Assembly (NCBI GenBank): GCA_027922465.2
Contig: BQMF02000493.1
Span: 237,562 to 301,561, forward strand
Length of the DNA stretch: 64,000 nt
Reading direction: 5' to 3'
From: Turritopsis dohrnii
Taxonomy: Eukaryota; Cnidaria; Hydrozoa; Anthoathecata; Oceaniidae
Positions 1 through 11,354 of this stretch are shown here, in pieces. The stretch's first letter is position 1. The number at the start of each line of letters is the position of its first letter. The notes beneath the pieces were generated by a model, which ran no database searches, was not told where the DNA came from, and saw only the letters and a program-made list of their open reading frames with translations. The position numbers were made by a program, and so were the translations under genes.

Positions 1-176
1 ATTGTAAAAAGTGCCTATATAATAGCTACATGCCTTGTGAACATTTGCGATGCTGGAATGTTCTTGGAGCTAACCAAATTTAAAGAAAAAAAGCTTATGA
101 AGAAAGAAATAACAATAGACATCAATCAAATATTTTAAATGTCATTCTACAATCAGTTATCTCCGAGATAGTTATG

Positions 177-1048
177 TTATGTTGGCCATCCATAATTTTC
201 ACCGATCAGATCGAAGAACATTTTATTGTATGGTCTGTAAAGTTCATTTAACTGTTTTAAACAACTTTCAGATATTTCAGGGTGTTTCCGCCCTTTGCTT
301 TTTTTTAAGCACTTTCCACCATGGAGGCAATAAAAACCTTTCGTATTGTTGAATACAAATGATCTTTCATCTATCAGTATAGGAAGATTAAGGAATCTCT
401 GCACAGAATAAAGTACAGTCCAAGGGCTCTTTATCAATTGGTCCCCATTCAAAATTAGTAATTGCTTCATAGAAAAGAAACGCAACCATTCTTTAATAAA
501 TTTGTAATAAATTCCAGTATACACGAGGGGTGTGTTTACGTTTATAGCACCTGATTCAGATTGGATAATCTTGCAAAAATCTCTACTTTCACCTCGCTTG
601 GAAATCCCTTGCGTGTAATCGGAAACAGAACGGATAACTGGTTCACGAGTAATCAGTATTAGCTTCAGGTCCTTATTAAATGAATGAACGCGTTCAGCTA
701 CTTCTTTAGTAAAGTACAAAGCAGTTTTTTCAATTGTAATTTGGTTTCCATATGAGTATGGCATCTGCTGGAGATACCAATTTTGTCCTTTGTCGTAGTT
801 AGCATCAAAGTAATGGAGCTCTTTAGGTGCTAATCTGATTATTGGGTGTTCCTCAAGAAAATATAATAACGCTGCTGTCCCACATTTTTTTGCACCAATT
901 ATTATAACTTGAGGAAATCGTTTCTCATACGCCCCTTTAGGTTTAAATGTAAGATTTGATGGTTTTATACTTGAAGCACTTTGTTGGTAATAATCAACGT
1001 TTGTCTTTGAATTTGGTTTTTTCGGAAGCGTTGTTTGTGCTGTTGTGC
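177..1048 (-). CDS. heparan sulfate 3-O-sulfotransferase-like, copy A, catalytic exon
   Basis: Encodes nearly the whole catalytic domain of a Golgi sulfotransferase that would move sulfate from PAPS to glucosamine in heparan sulfate. Visible motifs are the PAPS 5'-phosphosulfate loop GAKKCGT after PQVIII, the presumed catalytic Glu in KELHYFD, the 3'-phosphate motif REPVIRSVSDYTQ, and the C-terminal TKGFYC...C...SKGRKHP block with two cysteines placed as in the HS3ST family. The protein ends NYGWPT before the stop at 177. I start the exon at 1048, just after a pyrimidine-rich tract ending in CAG, because copy B has an acceptor at the same place with the same phase. The frame stays open upstream to an ATG at 1145, giving a weakly hydrophobic leader (GLGIFISMFL) that could be an alternative intron-retained start. 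The upstream anchor exon appears broken (3874-4006), so this may be a pseudogene or use a different first exon. The catalytic exon itself has no lesion. Confidence 0.85.
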
Positions 1049-1310
1049 CTGAAAAATAAAAGTGTGAAAGAAGTTTTCTATCGCTTGTCGAAAAACATTT
1101 GAGAAACATTGATATAAATATGCCGAGACCCTGTGCATAAGCCATTCAATGGAAGTGCAATTTAAGGTGTCTTTAATTCTGCCTTGTTGTCTTATTTAAT
1201 TTACGGGACATGAGATACCTTCATGAATTCTCTTTCTCTGAATGCTTCCGTAAATAATTTAAAACTTCAATGGCACCACTTTGGAATAATTACTGCTAGT
1301 AGAGAAGGGT

Positions 1311-1345
1311 CTTACTTACTTTACTTACTTACTTACTTACTTACT
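1311..1345. repeat. (CTTA)n microsatellite
   Basis: About eight tandem CTTA units with one irregular unit, in the intron of sulfotransferase copy A. Confidence 0.85.
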
Positions 1346-2050
1346 ATGCATTTAATGTTTTTAAATCCTTGAAATTCCTGTAACTGTGTGTTTTAAAAGC
1401 ATAACAACTGCAATAAGATGGGAGCGAATAAAATAATAAGATACCAAGTAATCTCAGAGATTCTTCTTTTTTTTTCATCATAAAAATCGACTTGCATACA
1501 ACAAAATTATGGTTCTTCCGTCTACAAATTAAAGGATAAAAGAACTGTTTATAAAAATGAAAAGTGAAAACCATAAATTAAGTTATTTACAAAGTTCACG
1601 TCCAAAACGAAGTGACGTGGTAGGTAGAATAGGCGGTGTAGGAAGTGAACTTTACAAATAAGGTGATAAAATTATTTAAATATATAAAATTTTTGAACAA
1701 GGATTTCTATGTGCAGTAAAAATAATAGCAACAGTAATAATTATAACAATAATAAAAAAATCAAGGAAAATAATCTACTGAACGACCAGAGTATAGGACT
1801 AGAATTGATTGCGACAGAAAAGCCTAAAGTGTGGAACAGAAAATTGTGAAATCAGAAACCTAAAAGACAGAACATAATTGTCAGAGACCTAAATGCCTGA
1901 GACAAAAAGCTTAAAACCAAGGCATAGTAAAAAATTGGAGGAGAATAGTATGATATAGTAAAAATCAGGGGCTAAGAGACTCGGCTAGGGCTTGATCTAA
2001 GTAAAAGTTTTTAGAATTTTTAGAAAATTTTTAAAATTCTTTCATAGTCT

Positions 2051-3570
2051 TTAACTTTTCTGGAAGGTCATCAAACAACTTTGTTTAGGCTTGAAATGTT
2101 TTTGTTTCACCAACAGCAATGAGTCGAATTTAGACTTGTGAACTAGTTTGACTGTGTTCCATTGTAATAGCTCAATAACATCCTTGGTGGTTGCATAGCG
2201 TGACAAGATATATGCAGCAGTAACATTTTGCGCCTTTTGAAGACGAAGAATGAGATATGTTGAAAATACTGCACTTCCATAATTAATTTTTGACAAAATA
2301 AGAGCCTCTGCAAGAGACTTTCTAACGTGATACGGTGTAAACCTAATAAATTTTCGAAGCGCACGCAGTGTACCGTACGATGATTTTATCAATCGGTTTA
2401 TATGATCATTCCATGTGAGATTTTCATCATACCAAGCAACTTAACGTTTCGTTTTTGATCAATTATTTTTTCAGAACTCCGTATGAGGTAGCATGAATTT
2501 ACGATGTCTGCAGTTTGACAGTGACGATATATTGTTGTCTCATCGGTGTACTGTATGGATTTGACGGATATGTCGTTTGTTAGCTCTATTGCATATAAAT
2601 CGAACAATGCCGGTCTAAGGATACTTCCTTGAGGTACCCGAAGTTCATAGGAGAGCAACTAGATATTTGATAATCGATTTGTACGTATTGATCGCGTTCC
2701 CGAAGGTAGCTACTTATAATTTCGATAGCATTGCAAGAGAAGTTGAGTTGGTGAAGTTTTCTAAGCAGCACTCCATGATTGATGGTGTCAAAAGCTTTTG
2801 AAAAATCGATGAGGATAGTCAATGTGATTTCACTTTTCTTCATGGCCTTTGTAATGTCATCACGAAGTTTGAGTAGTAGGGTAGATGTAGAATGCCCTTT
2901 GCGAAATCCAGGTTGGGTTGTGCAATAAAGATGGTTGATTTCGATGTAATTGCGTAACTGTTTGAGTATTACTCTTTCGTATATCTTTGGCATGACAGGA
3001 AGGATGGAGATTGGTCGATAGTCTTTCAATTTTGTTGGATTTTCACTTTTCGGTATTGGACATACACATAAACGTTTTTCGATCGATCGATGTGTTGATG
3101 AGGTCAACGATTGCTGAGATGATAAACTGAGAGACTGGCTTTATTAATCTAATGAGTATGTTGTCAAAACCACTTGAGCAGTCGTTTTTCAGTTCGTGTA
3201 TAATTCTATCAACTTCTTCGTACGTGGTGTGGTTTATACGAAACTCATTTTGACGCAGGTCTTTTGGTAGGATTTCTAGAATAGTCTCAAATCCACACTG
3301 TTTGTTTTCTTTAAGAGTGAGGTTGGATGCGAGCTCACTGAAATATTTATTCAAATCAGATGGATGATGATGGATACGGCTGTGTTGTGAGTTTGTTGTG
3401 AATTTGTTGACGGATTCCCAAACTTTCTTTGAGTCCTTATCAGACATAACTTTTGTAGGAAATTGTGTTTTACTTCCTTGATGTTTTTTTATACAGTCGA
3501 TGAGTGATTTTCTTTTGTGAAATGTAGTGTAAAACTGTTTGCTGCAAAAAAATCCAATCACTTTGAACAA
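2051..3570 (-). mobile_element. decayed CR1/L2-type LINE, reverse transcriptase remnant
   Basis: Four overlapping reading-frame pieces on the minus strand make one damaged non-LTR reverse transcriptase. In order: a linker region (3570 to 3043); the RT fingers and palm with KDYRPISILPV, GFRKGHSTS and IDFSKAFDTINH (3107 to 2586); the VPQGSI motif followed by YTDETT where an active enzyme has a Y/F-A-D-D box (2658 to 2398); and the thumb/C-terminal part with an LSKINYGSAVF motif (2392 to 2051). Frameshifts between the pieces and the altered Y-A-D-D box mean it cannot be active. No endonuclease domain or clear 3' tail was found. It sits in the intron of sulfotransferase copy A, in the same orientation. 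Copy B's intron lacks it, so it arrived after the duplication or was lost from B. Confidence 0.85.
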
Positions 3571-3647
3571 ACATGGTCACTTTAGCGCTAATACTTATCT
3601 CCATTGATGGATTGTATTTCTTTTCTTCTACTGTGACACACGGTGTA

Positions 3648-3766
3648 CTGCCACTAAATGTCCCAATCGCCAGTAAATGCCGCAAGATTGCCAGTAAGTG
3701 TCGAAATTCAACAGTAAGTGTCGCAAAATCGTCAGTTAGTGTCGCAACAGTAAATGTCGCAACATC
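3648..3766. repeat. degenerate ~18-bp minisatellite
   Basis: Six or so imperfect copies of a unit like GCCAGTAAGTGTCGCAA. The array creates a low-complexity open frame on both strands that is not a gene. Confidence 0.7.
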
Positions 3767-3873
3767 ACACGGCAAATCATGTACAATGTTAGTGGAATGA
3801 TGTTTAGCAGAAATAAGCGATGAGCAAAAAACAAGCAGTCAGACAAAGTAGTAAAGACATAAGAGTAACTCAC

Positions 3874-4006
3874 CGAGTAATCGTTTTGGAATATACTTCT
3901 AACATGGATGATTTCATAATTACAACAAAAGACTCTTTACTCTTACAACTCTTTACAATAAATCTTTTCTGACCAAAGATATTGTTATGGTGCAAGTAAT
4001 ATTCAT
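3874..4006 (-). pseudogene. broken first (membrane-anchor) exon of sulfotransferase copy A
   Basis: This stretch aligns with the anchor exon of copy B: the same start context (ATGAAT.TTACT), a recognisable AATTATGAAATCA block, and a donor G|GTGAGTTACTCT where B has G|GTAAGTTACTCT. Intron sequence just beyond the donor is also shared. Here the frame from the homologous ATG hits TAA after 17 codons, and the frame that would join exon 2 correctly (phase 1) is closed by TAG eight codons before the donor. The hydrophobic stretch seen in B is lost. If this was once the first exon, copy A can no longer make the normal type II anchor from it. Confidence 0.65.
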
Positions 4007-4399
4007 GCGCTGCATATATTCATTTCAATAACTGATTTCTCTGAAATGGTTAATTTAGGTTATTTACTGACAATGTTTAAGAAGCTGGTCCAACATTGCA
4101 ATGCTTGATATTTACCATTAACATAACCGTCTATTTAATTTCTTTTTGATTTTGTTGACCTCTTTGACGGAATTCATAATATAGGTTTTTTTCCTGATAT
4201 TGTTGCGGAACAAATCACTTTCCTTTTGTTATATCAGTTTACCTTATTGATGCAGTCGTTAACCTCCCACATTATTGCGATTTTATGTTGCAGCGCGAGC
4301 TGTTCGGCTTACTTCATCTAATCGTTTTGATCAAAGAAAGATGACGCTAATGAATGCTTCAATGAATTGCCAGTGTATTTACGAAAAGAAATAAATATT

Positions 4400-4563
4400 C
4401 AGAGGCGTAGTTAGGGTCAGTCAAAAAAAGTGAAGGAGTTCAACATTATGATATTTCTTTTCAGTCTTAAGTGGCCATTAGGTTACTTGCACGCTTTCCT
4501 TTTCTACCCTAAATGACTTAACTCTCCTTCACAAATTTTGACTGACCTCTGGCTACGCCTCTG
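4400..4563. mobile_element. MITE, CAGWGGCG family, copy 1
   Basis: 164 bp with imperfect terminal inverted repeats starting CAGAGGCGTAG and ending CTACGCCTCTG, flanked by a 5-bp direct repeat ATATT (4395-4399 and 4564-4568). Its ends and subterminal CAAAATTTGTGAAGGAGAG match the element at 59683-59847, so the two form one family. No coding capacity. Confidence 0.8.
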
Positions 4564-4933
4564 ATATTAATAAAAACTTTCAGAAAACACAAGCACATAT
4601 ATGATCTAGATTCTGTGGTAGCCAAATATAATTAAGATTTTTTAAATAAAATTCATTTTCTCACACCAATCCCTAGCTTCTATTTTTGTTTTCCGATACA
4701 CGGTGACAGTTAATCACGACTATGTATTTTTCATATTATTCAAACTTTTAGGTTTTATTCTATATTTCATTATAAATTTTTATTCTTCCCTGTTTTGCTG
4801 TTTATGAATTAAAAATTTTGCTATGGTAGAGATTGAATTTATACAGACGTTTAGCTCCTTCAGGCTTTTTGAACTAATAAATGGTTGACATTTTAATGAA
4901 ATCTGTATATATTTAAACAAAAGTACCAGTCAC

Positions 4934-5565
4934 TTAGAAGAACGTGCAAAATTGAAAACTGAAACTTGTAGGCGCAACAAAGCTTGTAGACATGGAATTC
5001 ATCACAAAGCATTTTAACATCAGAGTGGACCGAGGCAAAATGAAACTCTGATTCCGCATCTTGGATACATCAGGTATTTGGATATTGTAACGCAAGGATG
5101 AGAACATGAATCCTGTATTCAGGTGTTTACGTTCGTTAATCACCTCACCCACCATAAGGAAGACAAGTATGATGGGGATAAAAACAAAGATCATCATCAT
5201 AGGAGACAATGATACATTTACTGAGCAATTCCGAAAATAGTTTTTGTCTTTTGTTTTTTTTTTATTTTTAGCAATGCTGCATGCTAATAGTTTGAATACA
5301 TGTCACAAAAAAAAGGGTAAGCATATTTATCATGCACTCCACAGCTGCAGTGGATAACGTATGGTCCATGATAAAAAAGGTAATAGTAGTCTGTAGATGA
5401 ACATGAATACTGCACAAAGACAGTGTATGAATAACAGTGGACGCAAATGGAATGGATGTCTCCGTCAGACGGATGAAAATCAATATTGGTACAAGGAGAT
5501 TCAAACATAGGAAGTACACATATGGGTGCCAGGGTACAATGTTGTGACGGCTTTGGAATGCAAGA
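4934..5565 (-). other. possible Cys-rich/transmembrane exons, unrecognised
   Basis: Two neighbouring open stretches on the minus strand look more protein-like than their surroundings. The first, 5565 to 5284, has about a dozen cysteines (for example PSQHCTLAPIC, SICVHCYSY, IHCSCGVHDKY). The second, in another frame and ending at 4934, has a hydrophobic segment (MMMIFVFIPIILVFLMVG) followed by a polar tail ending FCTFF; its frame is open upstream through a short Cys-containing stretch. They could be an ectodomain exon and a membrane exon of one small receptor. I could not find a convincing splice pair joining them and recognise no family, so this is a weak candidate. Confidence 0.22.
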
Positions 5566-5932
5566 TCACACAAAAGATCAAGCGATATGCTAGAAAAAAC
5601 GTAAAGGTATATCCTCATTATATAAGCATTGATTTTAAGGCTCTTTGCTGATTATTTTTTCAAATATTTTGGCAGTTGAGTGATTTTAAGGTGAAATGAA
5701 ACGGCGGCAATTATGCCTCAATAATCTGATAGTGTGGCCGAATAAGTAGGTAAAGGTTTAATTAATGAGGTCGCAAGTTTCAGTCCCGCAAGGTTGATGG
5801 ATCTCTCAAGTTCTGGTTGAAGAAAACCGCTGAAATATCTAATTTCAAATGTCAAAGTTTTTCGATTAATAAAAGTATAAGATGTCCCAATTTCATGTAT
5901 GTATATTGGACTAGCATTTATACATTCATGAA

Positions 5933-6002
5933 GAAAGAGGAGGAGGAGGAGAAGGAATTGGTAAGTTGTTTAGTACGGTATCCGTTTTCGCTGCTTCCGT
6001 AA
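5933..6002. repeat. fragment of dispersed GGAGGAG/CTACCGTAA repeat family
   Basis: A GAGGAGGAGGAGAAGG tract followed by TACGGTATCCG...TTCGCTGCTTCCGTAA. The same order of blocks occurs at 42405-42492, and related purine-triplet blocks occur at 17290-17350 and 57245-57320. The rest of 5566-6396 shows nothing I can name. Confidence 0.5.
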
Positions 6003-6396
6003 ATGGAAATGTGACCGGAAAACACTTGAATCATCAAAAGAAAAAAATTTAATACGAAGGTCTAAATGCATTTATATGCGAATTTCAGAAAAACTTTAAA
6101 TCGATAAAATATGATTTACTTACTTCTGCAGATATCTGAAAGCTGTAAGAGTTTCTCATGTTGTACATACACGATTCAAGTACTAAATGTTATTGTTGAA
6201 AAGATGTGTGCAAATGTCGTTATCAGGTGTACGATTAAAGTTTTTGACTCTCGCTTTGGAACAATATAATGGTCAATGCTTTATAATACCAGTTGTGAAA
6301 TATATGTAAAGGAATGCCATGAAATCTATTCGTTTCAATATAAGCCAATGGCTTTAGTAATTTTGTAAGTAGGAAATGGTGTTATTTCTAGTATAT

Positions 6397-6830
6397 CTAT
6401 ATATACTAATTCGCGATTGTGCATCCCACTTTTATTTCAGATTGTGATATAATTAGTTTAAATTTACGGTCAAATTCCCAATTCTTCTTAGTTGCGCGTA
6501 AAACCAAGTAGAGGTGAGAGGTGATACATTTTTAGAGAGGGTTCGCTAGACAGGCGATGGGCTGACGAAAGGTTTTGGGCCTAATATCTTTTGGGTGATG
6601 CAGCTATGACATCATTAAAATCTATGATCGACGATATCTCAGTAACAGTTTATCGTTGGGAAACAATCCCACACATTTTTTGGATCAGTGCTTCGAGCTC
6701 TACAACATGGGTACACTTTCAAGTCGGTTGATTGATATAAATTTGCGTCATGGGGTTTTGCGTACATCGTTTTCGAAGTTAGATGTGGTAAAAATTTGTA
6801 CTCGGGATACTAGTTCTTAATATACTAGTA
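6397..6830. mobile_element. Helitron-like non-autonomous repeat, copy 1
   Basis: Starts CTATATATACTAATTCGCG and ends CGGGATACTAGT, near the boundaries also seen at 57421-58402 (CTATATACTAATACGCG... CGGGTTACTAGT). The middle (about 6484-6770) is the reverse complement of a block also found at 11420-11640 and 17740-17900. No ORF. The class is inferred from the lack of clear terminal inverted repeats and is tentative. Confidence 0.45.
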
Positions 6831-7088
6831 AATTACTATGCTGTATTCACTTAAATGACCGCTTGGGGTGGGCGCATGTTCATTAAATTCAATTACTTTG
6901 TTTATAACTAAACGTTTAAGCAAATAAAAGCTATGAAAAGTAATAAGTTTTTTATATTTCATTACTTTACTAAAACTTGGTTACACTAAGACATACTAAA
7001 AAGTGGTCTATTTACAATGTGCTTTAAGTGCCTATTTCAATGGCGTTCATTCGAGTAAACACGGGATATGTGTTTGTCAACACAAATA

Positions 7089-7266
7089 CAGTGTGTCTCA
7101 AAATGATTGGAACCAGAAAAAGTCTCATTTTTTTAGCAAAGTTATTTTTCGAAATATAACAAATCTATGAGGAGAAAGCCCTTGAAAAAATCTTTCCAAC
7201 GTCGTATTTTTCCTTCATGAAATGGAAAAGGATAAAGAATAATTGACTTTTTTTGAAGACACACTG
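7089..7266. mobile_element. mariner-like MITE
   Basis: 178 bp with TIRs CAGTGTGTCT / AGACACACTG flanked by TA on both sides (7087-7088, 7267-7268), the target duplication of the Tc1/mariner group. It lies in the 3' flank of sulfotransferase copy B. The remaining part of 6831-7419 holds no gene; 7270-7419 is 3' flank also present, diverged, at 1-176. Confidence 0.75.
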
Positions 7267-7419
7267 TATATAGCTACATAACCTGTGAGAAATTCTGATG
7301 GAAGAATTTTCCGTGCGGTAACCAAATTTGCTGATTGATTTTGAAGAAATAAAAACAATGAAACATCAACTTATAATCCTAAATGTCTTTTTACAATCAG
7401 TTATTTCCATAATCTTGTG

Positions 7420-8291
7420 TTATGTAGGCCACCCATAATTATCACCGATCAGATTGAAAAACATTTTGTTGTGTGATCTGTAAAATTCAGTTAGCAATTT
7501 TGAACAATTTTCAGGTACCTCAGGGTGTTTCCGCCCTTTACTGTTTCTTAAGCATTTGTTATGGAAGCAATAAAACCCTTTCGTCTTGTTGAATACAAAT
7601 GATCTTTCATCTATCAGTGTAGGTAGATTAAGGAAACTCTGTACAGACTTAAGTACAGTCCAAGGGCTGGTTATTAATTGGTCCCCATTCAAAAACAGTA
7701 TTTGCTTCATAGGAAAGAATCGTAGCCACTTCGCAATGTGCATGAAATAAAGACCTGTATACACGAGGGATTCAGTCACGTTTATAACACCGGATTCAGA
7801 TTGGATAATCTTGCAAAAATCTCTACTTTCACCATGCAGATCAATGCGATGGGCGTAATCAGACACCGAACGGATAACTGGTTCACGAGTAATCAGTATT
7901 AGCTTGAGGTTTTTATTAAATGAATGAACAAGCGCAGATGTGTTTTCAGTAAAGTATGAAGCAGTTTTTTCAATGGTAATTTCGTTTTCATATGAGTTTG
8001 GCATCTTTTCGAGGTACCACATCGGTCCTTTTTCGTAGTTCAAATCAAAGTAACTGACTTCAATGGATGCAGGTCTGATCATCGGGTGTTTACCAAGAAA
8101 ATGTCTTAAGGCACCTGTTCCACATTTCTTTGCACCAATTATTAAAACTTGAGGAAATCTTTTCTTGCAGATACCTTCAGGGTTAAATGTAAAATTTGAT
8201 GGTTTTGTTTCATTGATTTTGATGTGTTTTTTGTGGCATACGTATGTCTGTAAAGTTGGATCTTTTGGAAATAATTTTTGTGCTGATATGT
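7420..8291 (-). CDS. heparan sulfate 3-O-sulfotransferase-like, copy B, catalytic exon
   Basis: Second exon of an intact gene that joins 9365-9260 to 8291-7420, giving 325 residues. The acceptor is TATCTTTCAG|ACATATC and the join is in phase (106 nt of exon 1 leave one base). Catalytic features follow copy A: the PAPS loop as IIGAKKCGTGAL, the presumed catalytic Glu in IEVSYFD, the 3'-phosphate motif REPVIRSVSDYA, and the C-terminal KTKGFYC...SKGRKHP block. The HS3ST-typical His after the Glu-Val/Leu pair is Ser here. The product would be a type II Golgi enzyme sulfating heparan-sulfate glucosamine. Copies A and B share exon layout and intron sequence next to the acceptor, so they arose by tandem duplication. 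The exact sulfation position cannot be read from sequence. Confidence 0.9.
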
Positions 8292-9259
8292 CTGAAAGAT
8301 AAAAGCGTGACAGAACTTTTACTATTGATTTTGGAAAGAAATTTAAGAGACATTAATATGAATACCACTAGACAATGATTAAGCAATTCATTGAAAGTAA
8401 AATTTAAGGTGTCTTAAGCTCTGCTTTATTATCCAATTTAACTTACTGCATGGCACGCCTTTAAATTTGAATTAAAAACCGTTTTTATCTTCTCAAATCT
8501 ACTAAAGTTGCAGAACCAAATCAGCGCGCGCTGTTTAGCGTACTCAGGCCAGTGCCATATACGACACCACCACCACCAGCGGAACAAACGCTGGTTAGTG
8601 GTCAGTCACGCTTCACGCACTGCCCAATAAATCAGACGGGTGTAAAATCATTGAAAACTCACATGAAAAAGACAAAAAGGTCTCTAAAAAAAACGGATTT
8701 CAATTCATCAAATATGAGCCATCAATTACATTTTATCTGCTGAATAGATTCACTGACTTACGTTTAGCACCAAAATAAACATGGAAACAAAAGAAGCAAA
8801 ACTAATATCTGATTGGCCTTCTCTCTTTTCTTTCTTTTTCTGATGGTTGTGTGAACAGAAATGGAAAAGAACAATGGAATAACTAGCAAAAGAACCAAGT
8901 ACTTTTTTTTCCCTAGCATTCGTCCGTTTCATTTATTTCCTCGGAAAATTTCCAGTAGTGAAAAACGATTTTAATCTTTTTAGTCATACTACGCAAAGTC
9001 AGTTGACTTGTAAACTAAGGCAATTTCAATATAATTCTTTTAAATTTCTTTTTCTACTATTTCTGTTACCAGTCTCTTGTCACATAACGTCTTTGAAATC
9101 TACAGCATTTTCTCGTTCACGTTTCCACGGAATTTTGGACGAAAAAATAATTCAATTAAAAACCAACAACAAAAAAACCCCGGAAAAATGGAAACCAAAA
9201 ACAAACGATGAACAAAACAAGCAGTCAGACAAAGTAGTAAAGAGATTAGAGTAACTTAC

Positions 9260-9365
9260 CTAAAAGGCTTGACTTCATAATAACAATAATTACAACAGCA
9301 AAGGTAACAACTGCAAAGATAAATATTTTCTTTACGAGCATTCTATCGTGATCAGTAACATTCAT
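9260..9365 (-). CDS. sulfotransferase copy B, membrane-anchor exon
   Basis: Short first coding exon. It starts with an ATG at 9365, has a short polar tail (MNVTDHDR), then a basic-flanked hydrophobic segment (KKIFIFAVVTFAVVIIVIM), and ends at donor G|GTAAGT (9260/9259). This is the cytosolic tail plus signal anchor expected of a type II Golgi sulfotransferase. Length 106 nt, phase 1, which matches the acceptor at 8291 exactly. A second in-frame ATG (M9) could also start the protein. Confidence 0.8.
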
Positions 9366-10241
9366 ACGTGGCACAACATTTTATTAACTGATTTTATAGA
9401 TTGGTCATGTAATTTGATAATTATTTATCGACAATGGGTTAGATAATCCGTCAATAAATTGACTAATGTTTATCATAAACACGCCGTTTGTCTTATTTTG
9501 TTTTATTTTGTTGACAATACATATTGTTGCCTAAGAAACGATTTTCTATTTATATCTATTGATATCCCGCCTGCTCCTCAGCTTGTTTCATGTAATTAGG
9601 GAGATTCGTAAACTCAACGAGCCTGTTACACGAAAAAAATCAATTACTTGTGAGAATTTTTTTAAAACTGTTCTACTAAAACGGTACTTCAGAGATTTAA
9701 AGCCTTTTGTTGTATCAAAAGAAACATCATTACTTTGCACGCTTATTTCAAGTGTTGATGTAAAGTTCTAATGACTTTGTAGGGAAAAATTCACGAACAA
9801 CTCTACTAAGTTGTATATAATTCCCTACAAATCTATAGAAAAATTAGTTTCGTGTAAACGCTAATCGTTCGGATCAAAGAAAGGTGATGCTTGTAAATGC
9901 TTTAATGAATAACCAGTGAATTTAGGAAAAGAAATGAATTATGATAAACTTTACAACCATAGCACAAAGACTTTATTTAGATTCTGTAATATCCAGATGT
10001 GTTTAAGTGTTATGAAATTTTTTCCTACACCAATCCCTACCCTTCTCCCTTGGTTTTTCAATAGCTACGTTCTGACAGTTATTCTCGACTGTGTATTTTC
10101 CATATCTTTCTAACTTCTAGGTTTTATTGGATTTCTGCGAAAGCAAGAAATACATTAAAACCGGCTTTGGTTTTTGTTTTTTTCCTGTTGTCCAAACCTG
10201 TCCAAACCTAGCGATTTTTCGATTTTCTGTAATGTATTGTA
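9366..10241. other. no gene seen
   Basis: AT-rich flank of sulfotransferase copy B. Parts of 9830-10130 are diverged copies of 4320-4760 upstream of copy A, extending the tandem duplication. Short open frames here have no protein-like features. Confidence 0.5.
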
Positions 10242-11242
10242 CAGGGTGGGCCAAAAAAAAGGGAGACCCTCAGCGAACCATTATCGCATATTCGTTTTTA
10301 AGATATTTTGAAAAAAAACTTTACTGTATGATGAGCAAAGGATTTTGAAATAATTGAGAATAGTTTTTTTTTCATAATAATGCTTATAACGTAGAAAATG
10401 TACAATAATATGGAACAACAGGTAATTCAAAAGTTGAAAACTCTGACGTCAAAACGTTAAAAAAGTCGTTTGACGTGTTTTCCCTTAGCATCTCTAACTT
10501 TCCTGCATCTTTTTCGAAATTGTGAAATGACGCTATTGATTTCACTCTGAGGAAACTCTTTGCACGCTTTTCGCAATGCCTTTTTCAATGAGTTGATGTC
10601 TGTAATATCTCTTTTATAAACTTTTGGCACAAGACTTTCCCATATTCCATGATCTACTGGGTTTAAATCAGGGCTATTGGGCGGCCACATTTCAGGGGTA
10701 TATAATGTACATTCAGTTTATCTTGTCTTCAGTAGAAAATGGCATTATAAAAGTCTGTAAAAATGTAAAAAATTAAACGCGTGCTTGTCTTTGGAAGCAA
10801 AGAAATTGATGTGATAAAAACGATTACAATACAAAAGCTCCTCCTTGGTTGCTCAATTTCTTGATTTCTCCGATAAAGTACCTTATAGTTGCGTCCCGAA
10901 GCATCAAAGTTGCTGAATCTGTTTATTTAACTTACATGGTAACAATGATGCTATTGCACTGTGTAATGATGCAATGCAATAACTTCTTTTGCCACATATG
11001 GATAAAGAAAGTAAAACTCTGGGGTTTTTGGTTGAATCTTTTCAGAAGTAATTGACGTAAAATTTTACAATTTTGGAAAGCACATCCAAAAAAGTCTTTT
11101 TGTAATTTCTCAAATCTTAAAATATACTCTTTAACAGATCATTATGAATCTTTTTTAACGGAAATGATTTCTTGAAAAGCAGTAATTTTGAGCCCACAGC
11201 AGATTGTCAATGAAGGTCTCCTTTTTTTTTGGCCCATCCAAT
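10242..11242 (-). mobile_element. mariner-family transposon remnant
   Basis: TIRs CAGGGTGGGCCAAAA and, inverted, TTTTTGGCCCATCC bound about 1 kb. Inside on the minus strand, 10690-10457 encodes the C-terminal part of a mariner-type transposase with WPPNSPDLNPVDHGIW. Asp rather than Glu after LNPV places it on the DD-D side of the family (mariner/maT) rather than Tc1. The N-terminal domain and the first two catalytic residues are not recognisable, so the copy is dead. A TA lies at the left end; the right flank has no perfect match. Confidence 0.8.
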
Positions 11243-11354
11243 GATTGAAAATCATTTAAGTTTCAAGAAAGTTATTATAGTATTTCATTTTTTATGTTTT
11301 TAGTTTTCATCTGATTTTGCAGTTCGTTCTGACCGTGAGGGCATCTTCTTTTGT

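Noticed and set aside
3470..3800. Repetitive Thr/Val/Ser-rich open frame near the LINE
   Set aside because: Produced by the ~18-bp minisatellite in frame; no independent support.
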